This document shows positions 35,087 to 44,699 of a stretch of 64,000 nt of DNA, piece by piece. How positions within the stretch are numbered: position 1 is the stretch's first letter; each line of letters starts with the position of its first letter. Source of the DNA: Pseudomonas sp. PSB18. GTDB taxonomy: Bacteria; Pseudomonadota; Gammaproteobacteria; Pseudomonadales; Pseudomonadaceae. The translations under genes were made by a program, and so were the position numbers. The DNA lies in contig NZ_NOIN01000006.1 of assembly GCF_014596565.1 (NCBI RefSeq), forward strand, positions 248,001 to 312,000. Reading direction: 5' to 3'. The notes under the pieces were generated by a model, which had not been told where the DNA came from, searched no databases, and was given only the letters and a program-made list of their open reading frames with translations.

Positions 35087-35556
35087 TTGTCCCCCAGTCG
35101 CAACACGGTGATGGGATCACCGGCAGCGAGCAATATTTTCTTGAGGATCTGTTCGAGAGTCTGCAACTCCTCGCGGCTGATGGCGCCAGCGAGTTGATTC
35201 ATGGCATCGGCGCCGATGTAGGGCAGGCGATCGGCGAGCCCCTGGCCGGCTTCGGTCAGGACCAATCGCACCTGCCTGCGGTCCTCGGCCGAACGCTGGC
35301 GAACCAGGAAGCCCTTCTGCTCCAGGCGATCGAGCATCCGTGTCATCGAGCCACTGTCCAGGGACAGGTACCGGCACAGTTCGGCCGGCGTATCGATGCC
35401 GTGCTGGGCCATGATGATCAACACCTTGAACTGTGCGGCCGTGATGCCGACCGGTTCCATGTGGGTATCGATGATCCGGTCTTTGAGCAACGCGGCCCGT
35501 CCGAGCAGCATGCCGAGGTGACAGTTGTGGAATTCGTCTGGAGTGAAATGCTTCAT
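35083..35556 (-). CDS. MarR-family regulator of the efflux operon (EmrR-like)
   Basis: This 157-residue winged-helix regulator of the MarR type contains ITAAQFKVLIIMAQHGIDTPAELCRYLSLDSGSMTRMLDRLEQKGFLVRQRSAEDRRQVRLVLTEAG-like order, with helix-turn-helix about residues 55-80 and the wing near residue 90. It should repress the operon until a phenolic or drug ligand binds. It is the first gene, and two palindromes with core TAGGCAG lie within 65 bp of its start. Confidence 0.93.
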   Translation of the reverse strand: MKHFTPDEFHNCHLGMLLGRAALLKDRIIDTHMEPVGITAAQFKVLIIMAQHGIDTPAELCRYLSLDSGSMTRMLDRLEQKGFLVRQRSAEDRRQVRLVLTEAGQGLADRLPYIGADAMNQLAGAISREELQTLEQILKKILLAAGDPITVLRLGDK

Positions 35557-35567
35557 CAGGACACCGT

Positions 35568-35619
35568 TTGCTGCCTAGGCAGTGAATGTATGTCGAGATA
35601 TTACTGCTTAGGCAGCAAA
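35568..35619. promoter_or_regulatory. Two MarR-type operators upstream of the regulator
   Basis: TTGCTGCCTAGGCAGTGAA (35568-35586) and TTACTGCTTAGGCAGCAAA (35601-35619) are near-perfect palindromes sharing the core CTGCYTAGGCAG. They are spaced 33 bp centre to centre, about three helical turns, so two dimers could sit on the same face. They lie directly before the MarR gene and are the likely autoregulatory operators. Confidence 0.8.
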
Positions 35620-35673
35620 TGTCAAACAAATCGTTAGCAGGCTACATACAAGTCCGACGAACGCTGAAAAACC

Positions 35674-35763
35674 TGTGGGAGCGAGCCTGCTCGCGATGGC
35701 GGCGTGCCAGTCAGTGAGGAGTTGACTGATACACCGCTATCGCGAGCAGGCTCGCTCCCACAG
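35674..35763. repeat. REP pair, arm type GAGCGAGCCTGCTCGCGAT
   Basis: Inverted arms between the tamB end and the MarR promoter, with a unique centre of about 40 bp. Confidence 0.92.
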
Positions 35764-35776
35764 GGGATATGGGGGG

Positions 35777-38700
35777 TTAGAAATCGCGCTTGTAGAAGAT
35801 ATCCAGCGAGCTGGCGACGCCGCTGGCGGCTTCGAGGTAGACCTTTTTGCTGAGTTTGTAGCGCAGGGCGATGGTGTTGGCCGGTTCGAATACCCCTACG
35901 CCATAGCGCAGGCTGAGTTTTTCCGACAGGTTGCCGCTGGCGACCACACTGGTGGTGTTGCCACTGCCCTGGGTGTCGAGCTGGAAATCCTGGATGCCCA
36001 GATCACTGGCCAGGCTGGTAGTTACCCCCGAACTGCCCATCAAACCCAAGCCCAGTGCTGCCTGGGCAAGCATGTTGTTGTCCTCGCCGGTGGTGCTGAG
36101 CGGTCGCCCCAGCACCAGGTAGGACAGCGCCTGCTCCTGGCTCATGGCCGGTTCCGAGAAGATTTGCGTGACCGGCTGCTCGGCGCTCCCGCTCAAGCGG
36201 ATGCCGGCGATCACGTCATCGGTCTGGCGAATCGCCTCGATGTCCAGGTAGGGCTGGTCGATGGGCCCGGCGAACAGCAGCCGCGCCCGACGCACCGTCA
36301 GCCGCTGCCCGTAAGCCCGGTAACGGCCGTCGTTGAGCCAGAGTTCGCCACGGGTGTCCATGTTGTCGCCGATGTGCACCTGGCCCTGGACGTTGGCCGT
36401 CAGGCCGAAGCCGGAAAACGCGAGTTTCTCCTGGCCCACGATCACATCGATGTCCATCGCCATGGCCATCGGTGCCTTGCCCTCTTCAGTCTGGTGGCCA
36501 ACGATCACCGTGTCGTCCGAGACCTTGACGGTGGAGGGCGGCAATTCGCGGACGGTGATCTCGCCCTTGGGCACCAGCACCTTGCCGGCAATCGACAACC
36601 GCTCGCCGTGCAGCGTGATATTGAGATCCGGCGCCATCTCCAGCACCGCATAGGGTTCCACGGTGACCGGCAATTGCGAACCCTTGAGCGCCAGGTTCAT
36701 GCTCAACGCCTCGCCCCAGCCCAGGTTGCCGCTCAGGCTGCCCTGCCCGCCCTTGCCACTTTTCCAGCTACCGTCGAGGCGTACCGTTTCGCCGGCGATC
36801 ATCGCCCGCATCTGCAAGGCTTCGAGGCTGACCGGCAGTTCCGGCCCGGACACCTCGCCATCGCTGAGCACGAGATTGCCGTTCACCTGAGGCGCCAGCA
36901 ACCCGCCGGACAGCGTGCCGCTGCCGTTGAGGTGCCCGGTGAGGGTTTCCACCATCGGCACGAACGGCCGGGCCACGGACAGGTCCAGGCCGGTCAGGCG
37001 GAACGAGCCGCTGAGGGGTTTGCTGGCGGGCAATGGGTTGATCTGTGCCTGGACCATCAGTTCGCCAAGCCGGGCGCCGACAAAATTCAGCTCAGTGTCG
37101 ATGCGCTTGGGGGTCAGGCGGCTGTCCAGCTTCAGGGTCTGGTAGGGAAAGTCCAGCCACTGTGCCTTGTCTCGAATCCGCAGCGTGCCGCCGCTGGCAT
37201 CCACCAGAATCCGCCCGTTCGGACCGCTGGCCGGCAGGTCCAATTGCAGATCGGCATTGAGCCGGCCCTGCCAGGCAAAGTCCTTGGGCATCCACTGGGC
37301 GAGACTTTCAATAGGGAACTGCTGGAGGTGATAGCGCAATTTTGGTTCCGGCATCAGGCGCTGGTCTTCGCCACACAGGCTGGCCTGGCCGGAACGCCAG
37401 CAGTGGGCGCCGAAACTGAGCGTGCCGTTGGCCAGGCGCTCCAGCTTTGCGGGGGCTTGCAGGCGCCAGTCCTGACCACCGACCTGCAGGTCGCCGTTGT
37501 TCAGGCGTCCGCGCCAGTTGCCTTGATCCAGCGCGCCATCGAACCCCAGGGCAGTCTTCAGTTGCGGCCCTTGCAGATCCAGGTTGAGCTTTTGCTGCCG
37601 GATATCCCCCTGGCCGCTGACGGTCAGCACGCCCAATGCAGTGTCGCCGACGCGGATGTCGCTGGCCTTGAGGTCGACCTTGCCCCGCTGCGCGCTGTCG
37701 AGGGTGGCGTCCAGGTTCAGGCTTTGCAGGCGATTGTTCTGGAAGGCGAGCTGTGTACCTTGCAGGCCGAGCTTGCCTTGGGGGGCCTTGAGGGTTCCGG
37801 CCACATCGATTCGGCCGTTGAGCTGACCGCGCAGTTGTGGCCAGAGCTGAGCCAGTCGCGCGAGTTTGATGTCGATCTGGCCGATCAGTTTCTGTTGCAG
37901 GCTGGCGGTGCCGTTGATGCGGTTATCCCCCAGGCGGATGTCCAGTGCACCAAGGTGCCACTGCTCACCGCTGCCGCTGGCCTTGGCCTGGAACAGCGCC
38001 GGCTGGCCGCGCAACTTGCCCTTGAGGTCCAGGTCCGCGTCGAGCTCGAGGGTGTCGTTTTTCAGCGACCCCTTGCTGCGCAGTGGTCCGGCCAGGGTGC
38101 CGGGCAGTTCGCCGAGCCAGTAGGCCGGGTTGATGGCCGACAGGTCCAGCGCCGTATCCCAGACAATGCCCTCGGCAAACTGCAGGTCCAGGTGTCCTTC
38201 AGCCTTGCCTTGCCCCGCCGCGAGCTGGAGCTGCGGCAAATGGATCTGCGTCAGATCGCCACTGAACGGGCTGCCCAGGCTGAAGGCCCCCGCGGGGCCG
38301 TCCAGCGCGGCCTGGAAATTCCCCAGGTAATTGCCGTTGGTATAGGAGACTTCACCATTGAAACTGCGCAACGTCACCTGCGGCTCGTCAATCAGCGGAT
38401 AGAGACGATGCCAGGGGAAATCCAACCAGGCGATTTTCGCGTCGGCACTCAGGCCTTCGCGCCAGTCCACCTGCCCGGTCACGCTCACGCTTTGCTGACC
38501 GCCGGCGTTCAGCTCCACGCCAGCGATCTGTGCACCACCGGCGTCCACCTTGCCTTGCAACGACAACGCCACCGGCCCCTGCTCGGCGGGCAGCGTGGCC
38601 TTGCCGAGCAGTTGATAACCGCTCTTCAGATCGCCTTCACCGGTCAGTTCCAGTTGATTGAGCAACAGCGTGTCCGGCAGATCGGCACTGGCCTTGAAGC

Positions 38701-39451
38701 CGTCGGCGGTGACGCGCACCTTGGCCGGCAGGTTGTCCGCCAACGGCTGCAGCTCGCCGGCCAGCCGACCTTGCAGGTAGCCGCTGCTGTCGGCGTTGAG
38801 GTTGAGGGTCTTGAGCAGATCGCCGTCGACGGTCACGTCCAGCGCCCACGGCGTGTCGCCGGGTGCTGGCAAAGTCAACCGCCCCTGGGCTTTCAACGGC
38901 CAGTTGCCTGCGGGTTTCAACAACCCGGAAAGCTTCAGGCTCAGCTCATCGCGCTGCAATTGCACCGAATCGATCTGCAGGCCCGCCGCGGTCCAATGGG
39001 CAACCAGTTGCAAGCCCTTGAGTTGCTCGCTGCCGTTGAACGCCAGGCTGCCGACCTGCACCTCTCCCAGCTCGATGGCGACCGGCAGGTCCAGGTCCGG
39101 CAAGCTCAGCGGACCACTACTCGGCGCGTCGACCGAGGGTGGCAGTTGCAGACTGGCCTTATCGACCTTGAGCTGTTCGATGCACAAGGTCATGCGCGTC
39201 AGGCACAGCGGCGACCACGCGAATATCAGCCCATCGAGCTCCACGCGGCGGCTGTCCTGCTGCCACAAGAGATGGTCGGCGCTCCACTGTCCGCCCAACC
39301 GCCCCTGGAAGTTTTCCACGCTCAGCCCCGGCACCAGGCCCAGCATCCAACGGCTACCCGGCTGCGTGCCCAACAGGGTGCCCAGTGTCAGCACGACCAA
39401 CGCCAGCAACGCAGCGAGCGCCAGCAGTGTTCTCTTCAAACCACGACTCAC
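35777..39451 (-). CDS. tamB: Translocation and assembly module inner-membrane subunit TamB
   Basis: This 1224-residue AsmA-like bridge protein has an N-terminal membrane anchor (LLALAALLALVVLTLGTLLG), a long periplasmic beta-rich groove and the C-terminal DUF490/TamB domain (ILFAGPIDQPYLDIEAIRQTDDVIAGIRLSG... LGRPLST...). It ends in the beta-strand YKRDF that contacts TamA. It moves phospholipids and/or helps insert outer-membrane proteins. Its start overlaps the tamA stop by four bases. Confidence 0.95.
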   Translation of the reverse strand: MSRGLKRTLLALAALLALVVLTLGTLLGTQPGSRWMLGLVPGLSVENFQGRLGGQWSADHLLWQQDSRRVELDGLIFAWSPLCLTRMTLCIEQLKVDKASLQLPPSVDAPSSGPLSLPDLDLPVAIELGEVQVGSLAFNGSEQLKGLQLVAHWTAAGLQIDSVQLQRDELSLKLSGLLKPAGNWPLKAQGRLTLPAPGDTPWALDVTVDGDLLKTLNLNADSSGYLQGRLAGELQPLADNLPAKVRVTADGFKASADLPDTLLLNQLELTGEGDLKSGYQLLGKATLPAEQGPVALSLQGKVDAGGAQIAGVELNAGGQQSVSVTGQVDWREGLSADAKIAWLDFPWHRLYPLIDEPQVTLRSFNGEVSYTNGNYLGNFQAALDGPAGAFSLGSPFSGDLTQIHLPQLQLAAGQGKAEGHLDLQFAEGIVWDTALDLSAINPAYWLGELPGTLAGPLRSKGSLKNDTLELDADLDLKGKLRGQPALFQAKASGSGEQWHLGALDIRLGDNRINGTASLQQKLIGQIDIKLARLAQLWPQLRGQLNGRIDVAGTLKAPQGKLGLQGTQLAFQNNRLQSLNLDATLDSAQRGKVDLKASDIRVGDTALGVLTVSGQGDIRQQKLNLDLQGPQLKTALGFDGALDQGNWRGRLNNGDLQVGGQDWRLQAPAKLERLANGTLSFGAHCWRSGQASLCGEDQRLMPEPKLRYHLQQFPIESLAQWMPKDFAWQGRLNADLQLDLPASGPNGRILVDASGGTLRIRDKAQWLDFPYQTLKLDSRLTPKRIDTELNFVGARLGELMVQAQINPLPASKPLSGSFRLTGLDLSVARPFVPMVETLTGHLNGSGTLSGGLLAPQVNGNLVLSDGEVSGPELPVSLEALQMRAMIAGETVRLDGSWKSGKGGQGSLSGNLGWGEALSMNLALKGSQLPVTVEPYAVLEMAPDLNITLHGERLSIAGKVLVPKGEITVRELPPSTVKVSDDTVIVGHQTEEGKAPMAMAMDIDVIVGQEKLAFSGFGLTANVQGQVHIGDNMDTRGELWLNDGRYRAYGQRLTVRRARLLFAGPIDQPYLDIEAIRQTDDVIAGIRLSGSAEQPVTQIFSEPAMSQEQALSYLVLGRPLSTTGEDNNMLAQAALGLGLMGSSGVTTSLASDLGIQDFQLDTQGSGNTTSVVASGNLSEKLSLRYGVGVFEPANTIALRYKLSKKVYLEAASGVASSLDIFYKRDF

Positions 39452-41175
39452 AACTCGGGCCCCATGGAAAAGTGCAATCGGATGCCGCCCTCGTCGTCCA
39501 GCGCATGGGCCAGGTCGAGGCGGATCGGGCCGACCGGCGACACCCAGCGCACGCCAACGCCCACGCCGGTCTTGAGGCTCGGCAGCTCAAGGCTGTTGAA
39601 GGCGTTCCCCTGATCGATGAAGGTCGCGACCCGCCATTTTTCCGCGATCGAATACTGGTATTCGAGGCTGCCGGCGACCATGTAGCGACCACCGATGCGA
39701 TCGCCTTCGTTGTTTTCCGGCGACAGGCTCTGATAATCGTAGCCGCGCACGCTCTGGTCGCCGCCGGCGAAAAAGCGCAGTGACGGCGGAATGGATTTGT
39801 AGCCATTGGTGGCACTGCCCCCCACCTGGGCCCGGGCCAGCAGGCGATGCTTGTCGAACACCGTGGTCAGGCCCTTGACCATGGCCGTGCCGTAGACCAC
39901 GTTGTTGTCCGACCCCAGCCCCTCCTTGGCAACCTTGGTGTCGAACTGCAAGCGATAACCGTTGTGCGGATCGATGCGGTTATCGCTGCGCAGGTACGAA
40001 TAGCTGACGCCCGGCATCAGCAGCGTGCTCAGGCCCGAATCGTCACCCAGGCGATACTCCTCGCGCTGCCACTTGAGCGATATCACCCGCTGCCAGCCAC
40101 TGGGCAACTTGCTGTGCCATTCGGGCCCGACGGTCAGCAGTTTGCTGAGGCTGTCGGTATCGGCCAGCTCTTCATACTGATAACCGCCGGCGTAGCGCAG
40201 CTTGTCGGTCAGCGGCGGGTCCAGCGGCACGTCGTACCACAGGCCGACGTTCTGGCGAGGCGCCGACACCTCCGTTTCCCAACCGTAACTGTGGCCCTGG
40301 GGATTGACCCAGTGGCGCGTCCAGTTGGCCTTGGCCCGCGGGCCGACGTCGGTGGAGAACCCCAGGCCCAGGCCCATGGTGCGTGGCTTGCGGGTATCGA
40401 GCTTGACGGCGACCGGGATCACGTTGTCCGTCGCGGCGGTGGGCGCCGCATCCACGCGCACGCCTTCGAAATACCCGCTCGATTGCAGGGCCTGGTTCAG
40501 TTCGGCGATCAACTCGGAGTCGTAGGCCGTACCGGCCTTGAAGGGCACCATGCGTCGCAGCAGGTCTTCGTCGAACGGTGTATCGCCCTCGAAACTCACC
40601 GCTCCCAGGGTGTAGCGTGGCCCACTGTCGTAGATCAGCTCGATATCGGCGACGCCGGCCTGGGGGTCTACCAGCAGTTTCTGGCTGACGAATCGCCCGC
40701 TGAAAAAACCATAGCGCGAAGCCTGGTTCTGGATCGTCCGCTTGGCGTCTTCATAGCGGCCATGATTGAGCACCGCGCCCGGCTTGAGGGCGGCGTTGTC
40801 GGGTACGCGAAAGGCCTTGAGCGAGGCTGCCGGGCCGTCGATGCGCACGGTGACGTTGCGCAAATGCACCGGCTCACCGGGGTCGATGGTCAGGATCAGG
40901 CGAGGCTGCTTGCCACCCTTGACCTCGCTGTCGATCCGCGGCTGATAGTAGCCCAGTGCCTGGGCGGCTTTGCGCGCCTGCTCCTCGGCGCCACGACTGA
41001 AGCGCAGCAGGGCCTCTTCGTCACGATCGCCCAGGCCACCGATGTAGCCTTCGACGTTGGCCTTGAGTGCATCATTGGACGGTTTGACCCGTACATCCAA
41101 TTCACTTTGTGCCAGTGCCGCGCAGCTGAGGGACAGCAGGAGCGCGCCACTGGTTATTCGTCCTGGGAGTTTCAT
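39448..41175 (-). CDS. tamA: Translocation and assembly module outer-membrane subunit TamA
   Basis: This 575-residue Omp85-family protein has a signal peptide (MKLPGRITSGALLLSLSCAALA), three POTRA domains (residues about 25-265) and a 16-strand beta-barrel with the family motif FAGGDQSVRGYDYQSLSP and the terminal strand HFSMGPEL. It works with TamB in outer-membrane assembly. The frame is open 63 bases farther up; ATG 41175 gives the signal peptide. Confidence 0.95.
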   Translation of the reverse strand: MKLPGRITSGALLLSLSCAALAQSELDVRVKPSNDALKANVEGYIGGLGDRDEEALLRFSRGAEEQARKAAQALGYYQPRIDSEVKGGKQPRLILTIDPGEPVHLRNVTVRIDGPAASLKAFRVPDNAALKPGAVLNHGRYEDAKRTIQNQASRYGFFSGRFVSQKLLVDPQAGVADIELIYDSGPRYTLGAVSFEGDTPFDEDLLRRMVPFKAGTAYDSELIAELNQALQSSGYFEGVRVDAAPTAATDNVIPVAVKLDTRKPRTMGLGLGFSTDVGPRAKANWTRHWVNPQGHSYGWETEVSAPRQNVGLWYDVPLDPPLTDKLRYAGGYQYEELADTDSLSKLLTVGPEWHSKLPSGWQRVISLKWQREEYRLGDDSGLSTLLMPGVSYSYLRSDNRIDPHNGYRLQFDTKVAKEGLGSDNNVVYGTAMVKGLTTVFDKHRLLARAQVGGSATNGYKSIPPSLRFFAGGDQSVRGYDYQSLSPENNEGDRIGGRYMVAGSLEYQYSIAEKWRVATFIDQGNAFNSLELPSLKTGVGVGVRWVSPVGPIRLDLAHALDDEGGIRLHFSMGPEL

Positions 41176-41251
41176 GGCGCGGATGCTAACACGGGCTTGG
41201 GAGCCTGATAGAACCGGACATGTCTCAAAAGTTCGCAAGCCAGGAGCAGGT

Positions 41252-41902
41252 TCAGGCCGTTGCGCTTTGCAAAACCTGGGGATTAGGGTGGAAGAACACG
41301 TGCTCGCGGATCGGTCCTACCGCAATCTCACCGATTTCCTCATACCCCTGGCGCTTATAGAACTCCAGGTAGCGCGGGTTACCGGTATCCAGTACCACGC
41401 CTCGGGAGTGTTCATCCACCGCGCACCAGTTGTGCACCGCCTCGAGCAACTGCTCGCCAAAGTGTTTGCCTTGGAATTGTGGATGCACCCCCAGCAGCGG
41501 CAGCACATGGACCGCGTCCGACGGCAGGCAGCCCGTCACCGCCGCGTGGTATTCCAGGTAGCGCCGGGTGCAGCGAAAACCGGTACTCAACACCATGCGC
41601 AGGCGCCAGGCCCAGCTTTCGGTGATGCCCAGGCGTCGTTGGGGGGGAGCGATCAGGGCGATGCCGATCAGCCGGTCGTTGACCAACAAGCCGATGGCGG
41701 GCAACTCCTGGAGAAAATGCTGCTTGACCAACTCCCGCACCGTCGCCCTCACCCGCTGCTCATAACCCGGGCGCTCGGACTCGAACAGGTAGCTGAACGT
41801 CGGCTCATGGCGATAGGCCTGGTACAGCAATGAACGGGCTTCGCGGGAATAGCCGCTGTCGAGCATGTGGATATCAGCGATGGCGGTAGCGGTTTCAGGC
41901 AT
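41252..41902 (-). CDS. GNAT-family N-acetyltransferase
   Basis: This 216-residue acetyltransferase has the GNAT acetyl-CoA pocket in VLPLLGVHPQFQGKHFGEQLLEA (Q/RxxGxG/A-type motif) and the C-terminal DTGNPRYLEFYKRQGYEEIGE. The frame extends into the adjoining REP element, so ATG 41902 (MPETATAIADIH) is chosen. Substrate is unknown. Convergence with tamA is not the case: both are on the minus strand with a 76-bp gap, so they might be co-transcribed. Confidence 0.88.
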   Translation of the reverse strand: MPETATAIADIHMLDSGYSREARSLLYQAYRHEPTFSYLFESERPGYEQRVRATVRELVKQHFLQELPAIGLLVNDRLIGIALIAPPQRRLGITESWAWRLRMVLSTGFRCTRRYLEYHAAVTGCLPSDAVHVLPLLGVHPQFQGKHFGEQLLEAVHNWCAVDEHSRGVVLDTGNPRYLEFYKRQGYEEIGEIAVGPIREHVFFHPNPQVLQSATA

Positions 41903-41949
41903 GGTGGGAGATCTCCTGGGCGGGCTTGGTGAGGCCTGGGCGGGGGCTT

Positions 41950-42036
41950 TGTGGGAGCAAGGCTTGCCCGCGATGAAAGCGCCGCGATGTCTGAAGGATC
42001 GCGTCAATTTTATCGCGGGCAAGCCTTGCTCCCACA
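41950..42036. repeat. REP pair, arm type GAGCAAGGCTTGCCCGCGAT
   Basis: Arms TGTGGGAGCAAGGCTTGCCC and complement. This arm type is found only in the 42-45.5 kb part of the window. Confidence 0.92.
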
Positions 42037-42151
42037 ATCTGCGCCTATAGAACCCTCGCCACAGGACATTAGCAGTGCATTTGTCCTACTGCCACGCTGG
42101 CTCCTCTCCGACATGTCAGCTAGCATCGCAGTTTTGCCAGGACAGCCGACC

Positions 42152-42964
42152 ATGAAGATCGTCTCCTTCAACATCAACGGGCTGCGCGCCCGCCCCCATC
42201 AGTTGGCGGCGCTGATCGAGAAGCATCAGCCGGACGTGATCGGCCTGCAGGAAACCAAGGTCCACGACGAACAATTCCCCCTGGCCGAAGTGCAAGCCCT
42301 GGGTTACCACGTGCATTACCACGGGCAAAAAGGCCATTACGGCGTCGCCCTGCTCTCCCGCCAGGCGCCGCTGAGTCTGTACAAAGGCTTCGAAAGCGAC
42401 GATGAAGACGCCCAGCGGCGCTTTATCTGGGGCACCTTCGCCGATGCCAATGGCGTGCCGGTCACCATCATGAACGGCTATTTCCCACAAGGTGAAAGCC
42501 GCGATCATCCGACCAAATTCCCGGCCAAGGAACGTTTCTACAGCGATTTGCAGCACCTGCTTGAAACCCGCTTCAGCAACGACCAGCCCGTGGTGGTGAT
42601 GGGCGATGTGAATATCTCCCCGGAAGACTGCGACATCGGCATCGGCCCGGACAACATGAAGCGCTGGCTGAAAACCGGAAAATGCAGCTTCCTGCCGGAA
42701 GAACGCGAATGGATGGCCCGCCTGAAGAACTGGGGCCTGGTGGACAGCTTCCGTCACCTGAACCCGGACGTCACCGACCGCTTCAGCTGGTTCGACTACC
42801 GCAGCCGCGGTTTCGAGGACGAACCCAAGCGTGGCCTGCGCATCGACCTGATCCTGACCTCCCACGGCCTGCTGCCACGGGTCAAGGATGCCGGTGTGGA
42901 TTATGAACTGCGGGGCATGGAAAAACCTTCGGACCATGCGCCGATCTGGCTGCAATTGAGCTGA
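42152..42964 (+). CDS. xthA: Exodeoxyribonuclease III (AP endonuclease)
   Basis: This 270-residue enzyme of the exonuclease-endonuclease-phosphatase family repairs abasic sites and trims DNA 3' ends. Motifs are FNINGLRAR at the start, GLQETKVHD (metal-binding Glu), NGYFPQGESRDHPTKF, VMGDVNISPEDCDIG and the final SDHAPIWLQ (catalytic His). The frame extends upstream through a REP, so ATG 42152 is the start. It is monocistronic. Confidence 0.95.
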   Translation: MKIVSFNINGLRARPHQLAALIEKHQPDVIGLQETKVHDEQFPLAEVQALGYHVHYHGQKGHYGVALLSRQAPLSLYKGFESDDEDAQRRFIWGTFADANGVPVTIMNGYFPQGESRDHPTKFPAKERFYSDLQHLLETRFSNDQPVVVMGDVNISPEDCDIGIGPDNMKRWLKTGKCSFLPEEREWMARLKNWGLVDSFRHLNPDVTDRFSWFDYRSRGFEDEPKRGLRIDLILTSHGLLPRVKDAGVDYELRGMEKPSDHAPIWLQLS

Positions 42965-42991
42965 TCCAAGACCTGCCCCTGTGGCCCCCCC

Positions 42992-43080
42992 TGTGGGAGC
43001 ACGGCTTGCCCGCGATAGCGTTGGACGCGGTTTGAACTGGAACCGAGTCGCCTTCGTCGCGAGCAAGCTTTGCTCCCACA
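42992..43080. repeat. Mixed-type REP pair
   Basis: The left arm (GAGCACGGCTTGCCCGCGAT) and right arm (CGCGAGCAAGCTTTGCTCCC) belong to two different arm types, so the element may be a recombinant between REP families. Confidence 0.85.
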
Positions 43081-43187
43081 AAGCGCGCTCGCATTTGATC
43101 GGGTCTGGACATTAGCTACCCTGTCATTTTGCAGCAACCTGACTGACTTAATCTTCCGGCATTTCTCTGGGTTCAGAAGGTGCCGAG

Positions 43188-44522
43188 ATGCAGCTTTGGG
43201 TGGGTTGTTTCGTGGTGCTGTGGCTGCCGCTCGTGGCCTGGGCCACCGATCTGCCCGTTCCCGAGCAGGGTCCTGCCTTGCGTATACATGGTTCGAACAC
43301 CATTGGCGCGACACTCGGTCCGGCACTGGTCAAGGGACTGATGACAGACCAGGGCCTGCTCAAGATCAGCACTGAAATCACCGGTCATGACAACGAGCAA
43401 CGCATCGTCGGCCAGACCGCCGGCGGCCGGCGGGTGGAGATCGACATCGCCGCCCATGGCTCCAGCACCGGATTCGCCGCCCTCAAACAGGCCAGCGCCG
43501 ATCTGGCCGCCTCTTCCCGGCCGATCAAGGACGACGAACTGAAGGATCTGCTGCCCCTGGGGGATCTGAAAAGTCCTACGGCCGAACAGGTCATCGCCAT
43601 TGATGGCCTGGCGATTATCCTTCACCCACAAAACCCGCTGCGTCAGTTGAACACGGTGCAACTGGCAAAGATCTTCAGCGGCGAAGCGAAAACCTGGGAG
43701 TCGGTGGGTAGCGTCGGCGGACCGATACGGCTCTACGCCCGGGATGATCAGTCCGGCACTTACGACACCTTCAAGGAACTGGTGCTCAACCGCCAGGGCA
43801 AGCGACTGGACCCTGCCACCCTGCGCTTCGAATCCAGCGAACAGTTATCCGATGCCGTGAGCCAGGATCCCCAAGGCATCGGTTTCATCGGCTTGCCCTA
43901 CGTGCGCCAGGCCAAGGCGCTGGCGATTGCCGATGGCAATTCCCAACCCATGTTGCCGCTGAACAACCTGATTGCCACCGAGGATTACCCGCTATCCCGG
44001 CGGTTGTTTTTCTACCTCCCGCCCCAGGCGAGCACCCCCTGGGCCGAGGCGTTGGTGGCGTTTACCCAAAGCGACAAGGGCCAGGCCATCGTCGCGGCGA
44101 GCGGATTCATTGCCCAGACCGTTCGGGCCATGGCCGTCACGCCCAATGCGTTGATGCCAGAGGGCTACCAGACCTTGAGCCGCCACGCCCAGCGCCTGAC
44201 CGTCAATTTCCGCTTCGCCGAAGGCAGCGCCAGCCTCGACAACAAGGCCCGCCAGGACCTGAGCCGCGTACTCGACTACCTCCGGCAACACGGCAAAACC
44301 GAACGGCACGTCACGCTGGTGGGGTTCGGTGACGCCAAGGACGACCCGGCGCGAGCGGACCTGCTGTCCAAGTTGCGGGCCATGGCGGTGCGACGTGAGC
44401 TGGTCAGGAACGGCGTGACCCTGCGGGAGGTTCGCGGGTTCGGCGCGCTGATGCCGGTGGCGGCTAATAGCGAGGATGAGGGCCGGATCAGGAATCGGCG
44501 GGTGGAGGTTTGGGTGTACTGA
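43188..44522 (+). CDS. PstS-like phosphate-binding domain fused to OmpA-like domain
   Basis: This 444-residue exported protein has a signal peptide (FVVLWLPLVAWA). Residues about 28-300 form a PBP_like_2/PstS-type domain: LRIHGSNTIGATLGPALVKG, the EVITGH-type lobe, DDQSGTYDTFKELVL and SQDPQGIGFIGLPYV. Residues about 325-444 form an OmpA C-terminal-like domain (VNFRFAEGSASLDNKARQDL... GFGDAKDD... RNRRVEVWVY) that would bind peptidoglycan. Such fusions may place a phosphate-binding protein at the cell wall. The ligand is not shown by the sequence. It is monocistronic between REPs. Confidence 0.9.
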   Translation: MQLWVGCFVVLWLPLVAWATDLPVPEQGPALRIHGSNTIGATLGPALVKGLMTDQGLLKISTEITGHDNEQRIVGQTAGGRRVEIDIAAHGSSTGFAALKQASADLAASSRPIKDDELKDLLPLGDLKSPTAEQVIAIDGLAIILHPQNPLRQLNTVQLAKIFSGEAKTWESVGSVGGPIRLYARDDQSGTYDTFKELVLNRQGKRLDPATLRFESSEQLSDAVSQDPQGIGFIGLPYVRQAKALAIADGNSQPMLPLNNLIATEDYPLSRRLFFYLPPQASTPWAEALVAFTQSDKGQAIVAASGFIAQTVRAMAVTPNALMPEGYQTLSRHAQRLTVNFRFAEGSASLDNKARQDLSRVLDYLRQHGKTERHVTLVGFGDAKDDPARADLLSKLRAMAVRRELVRNGVTLREVRGFGALMPVAANSEDEGRIRNRRVEVWVY

Positions 44523-44537
44523 AATCTTCCGACCGCC

Positions 44538-44664
44538 CCCTGTGGCGAGAGGACTTTGTGGGAGCAAGGCTTGCCCGCGATACAGGCCACTAGGTTCCAA
44601 GGCAAATCGCGTGAACTTCATCGCGGGCAAGCCTTGCTCCCACAAAAAATTCCTCGCTCCAGGG
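44538..44664. repeat. Nested REP element, left copy flanking the DUF6124 gene
   Basis: An inner REP pair (44556-44645, arms GAGCAAGGCTTGCCCGCGAT) sits inside outer arms CCCTGTGGCGAG and CTCGCTCCAGGG, remnants of a second REP type. It is almost identical to the copy at 45352-45480. Confidence 0.85.
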
Positions 44665-44699
44665 ACCCGGTGTTTACTGGGTTCGCTTCGGTGTAGGCC

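Noticed and set aside
36164..39613. A 1149-codon open frame on the plus strand opposite tamB
   Set aside because: It mirrors the tamB codon pattern, is rich in Gln, Arg and His and has no family features; shadow of a GC-rich gene.
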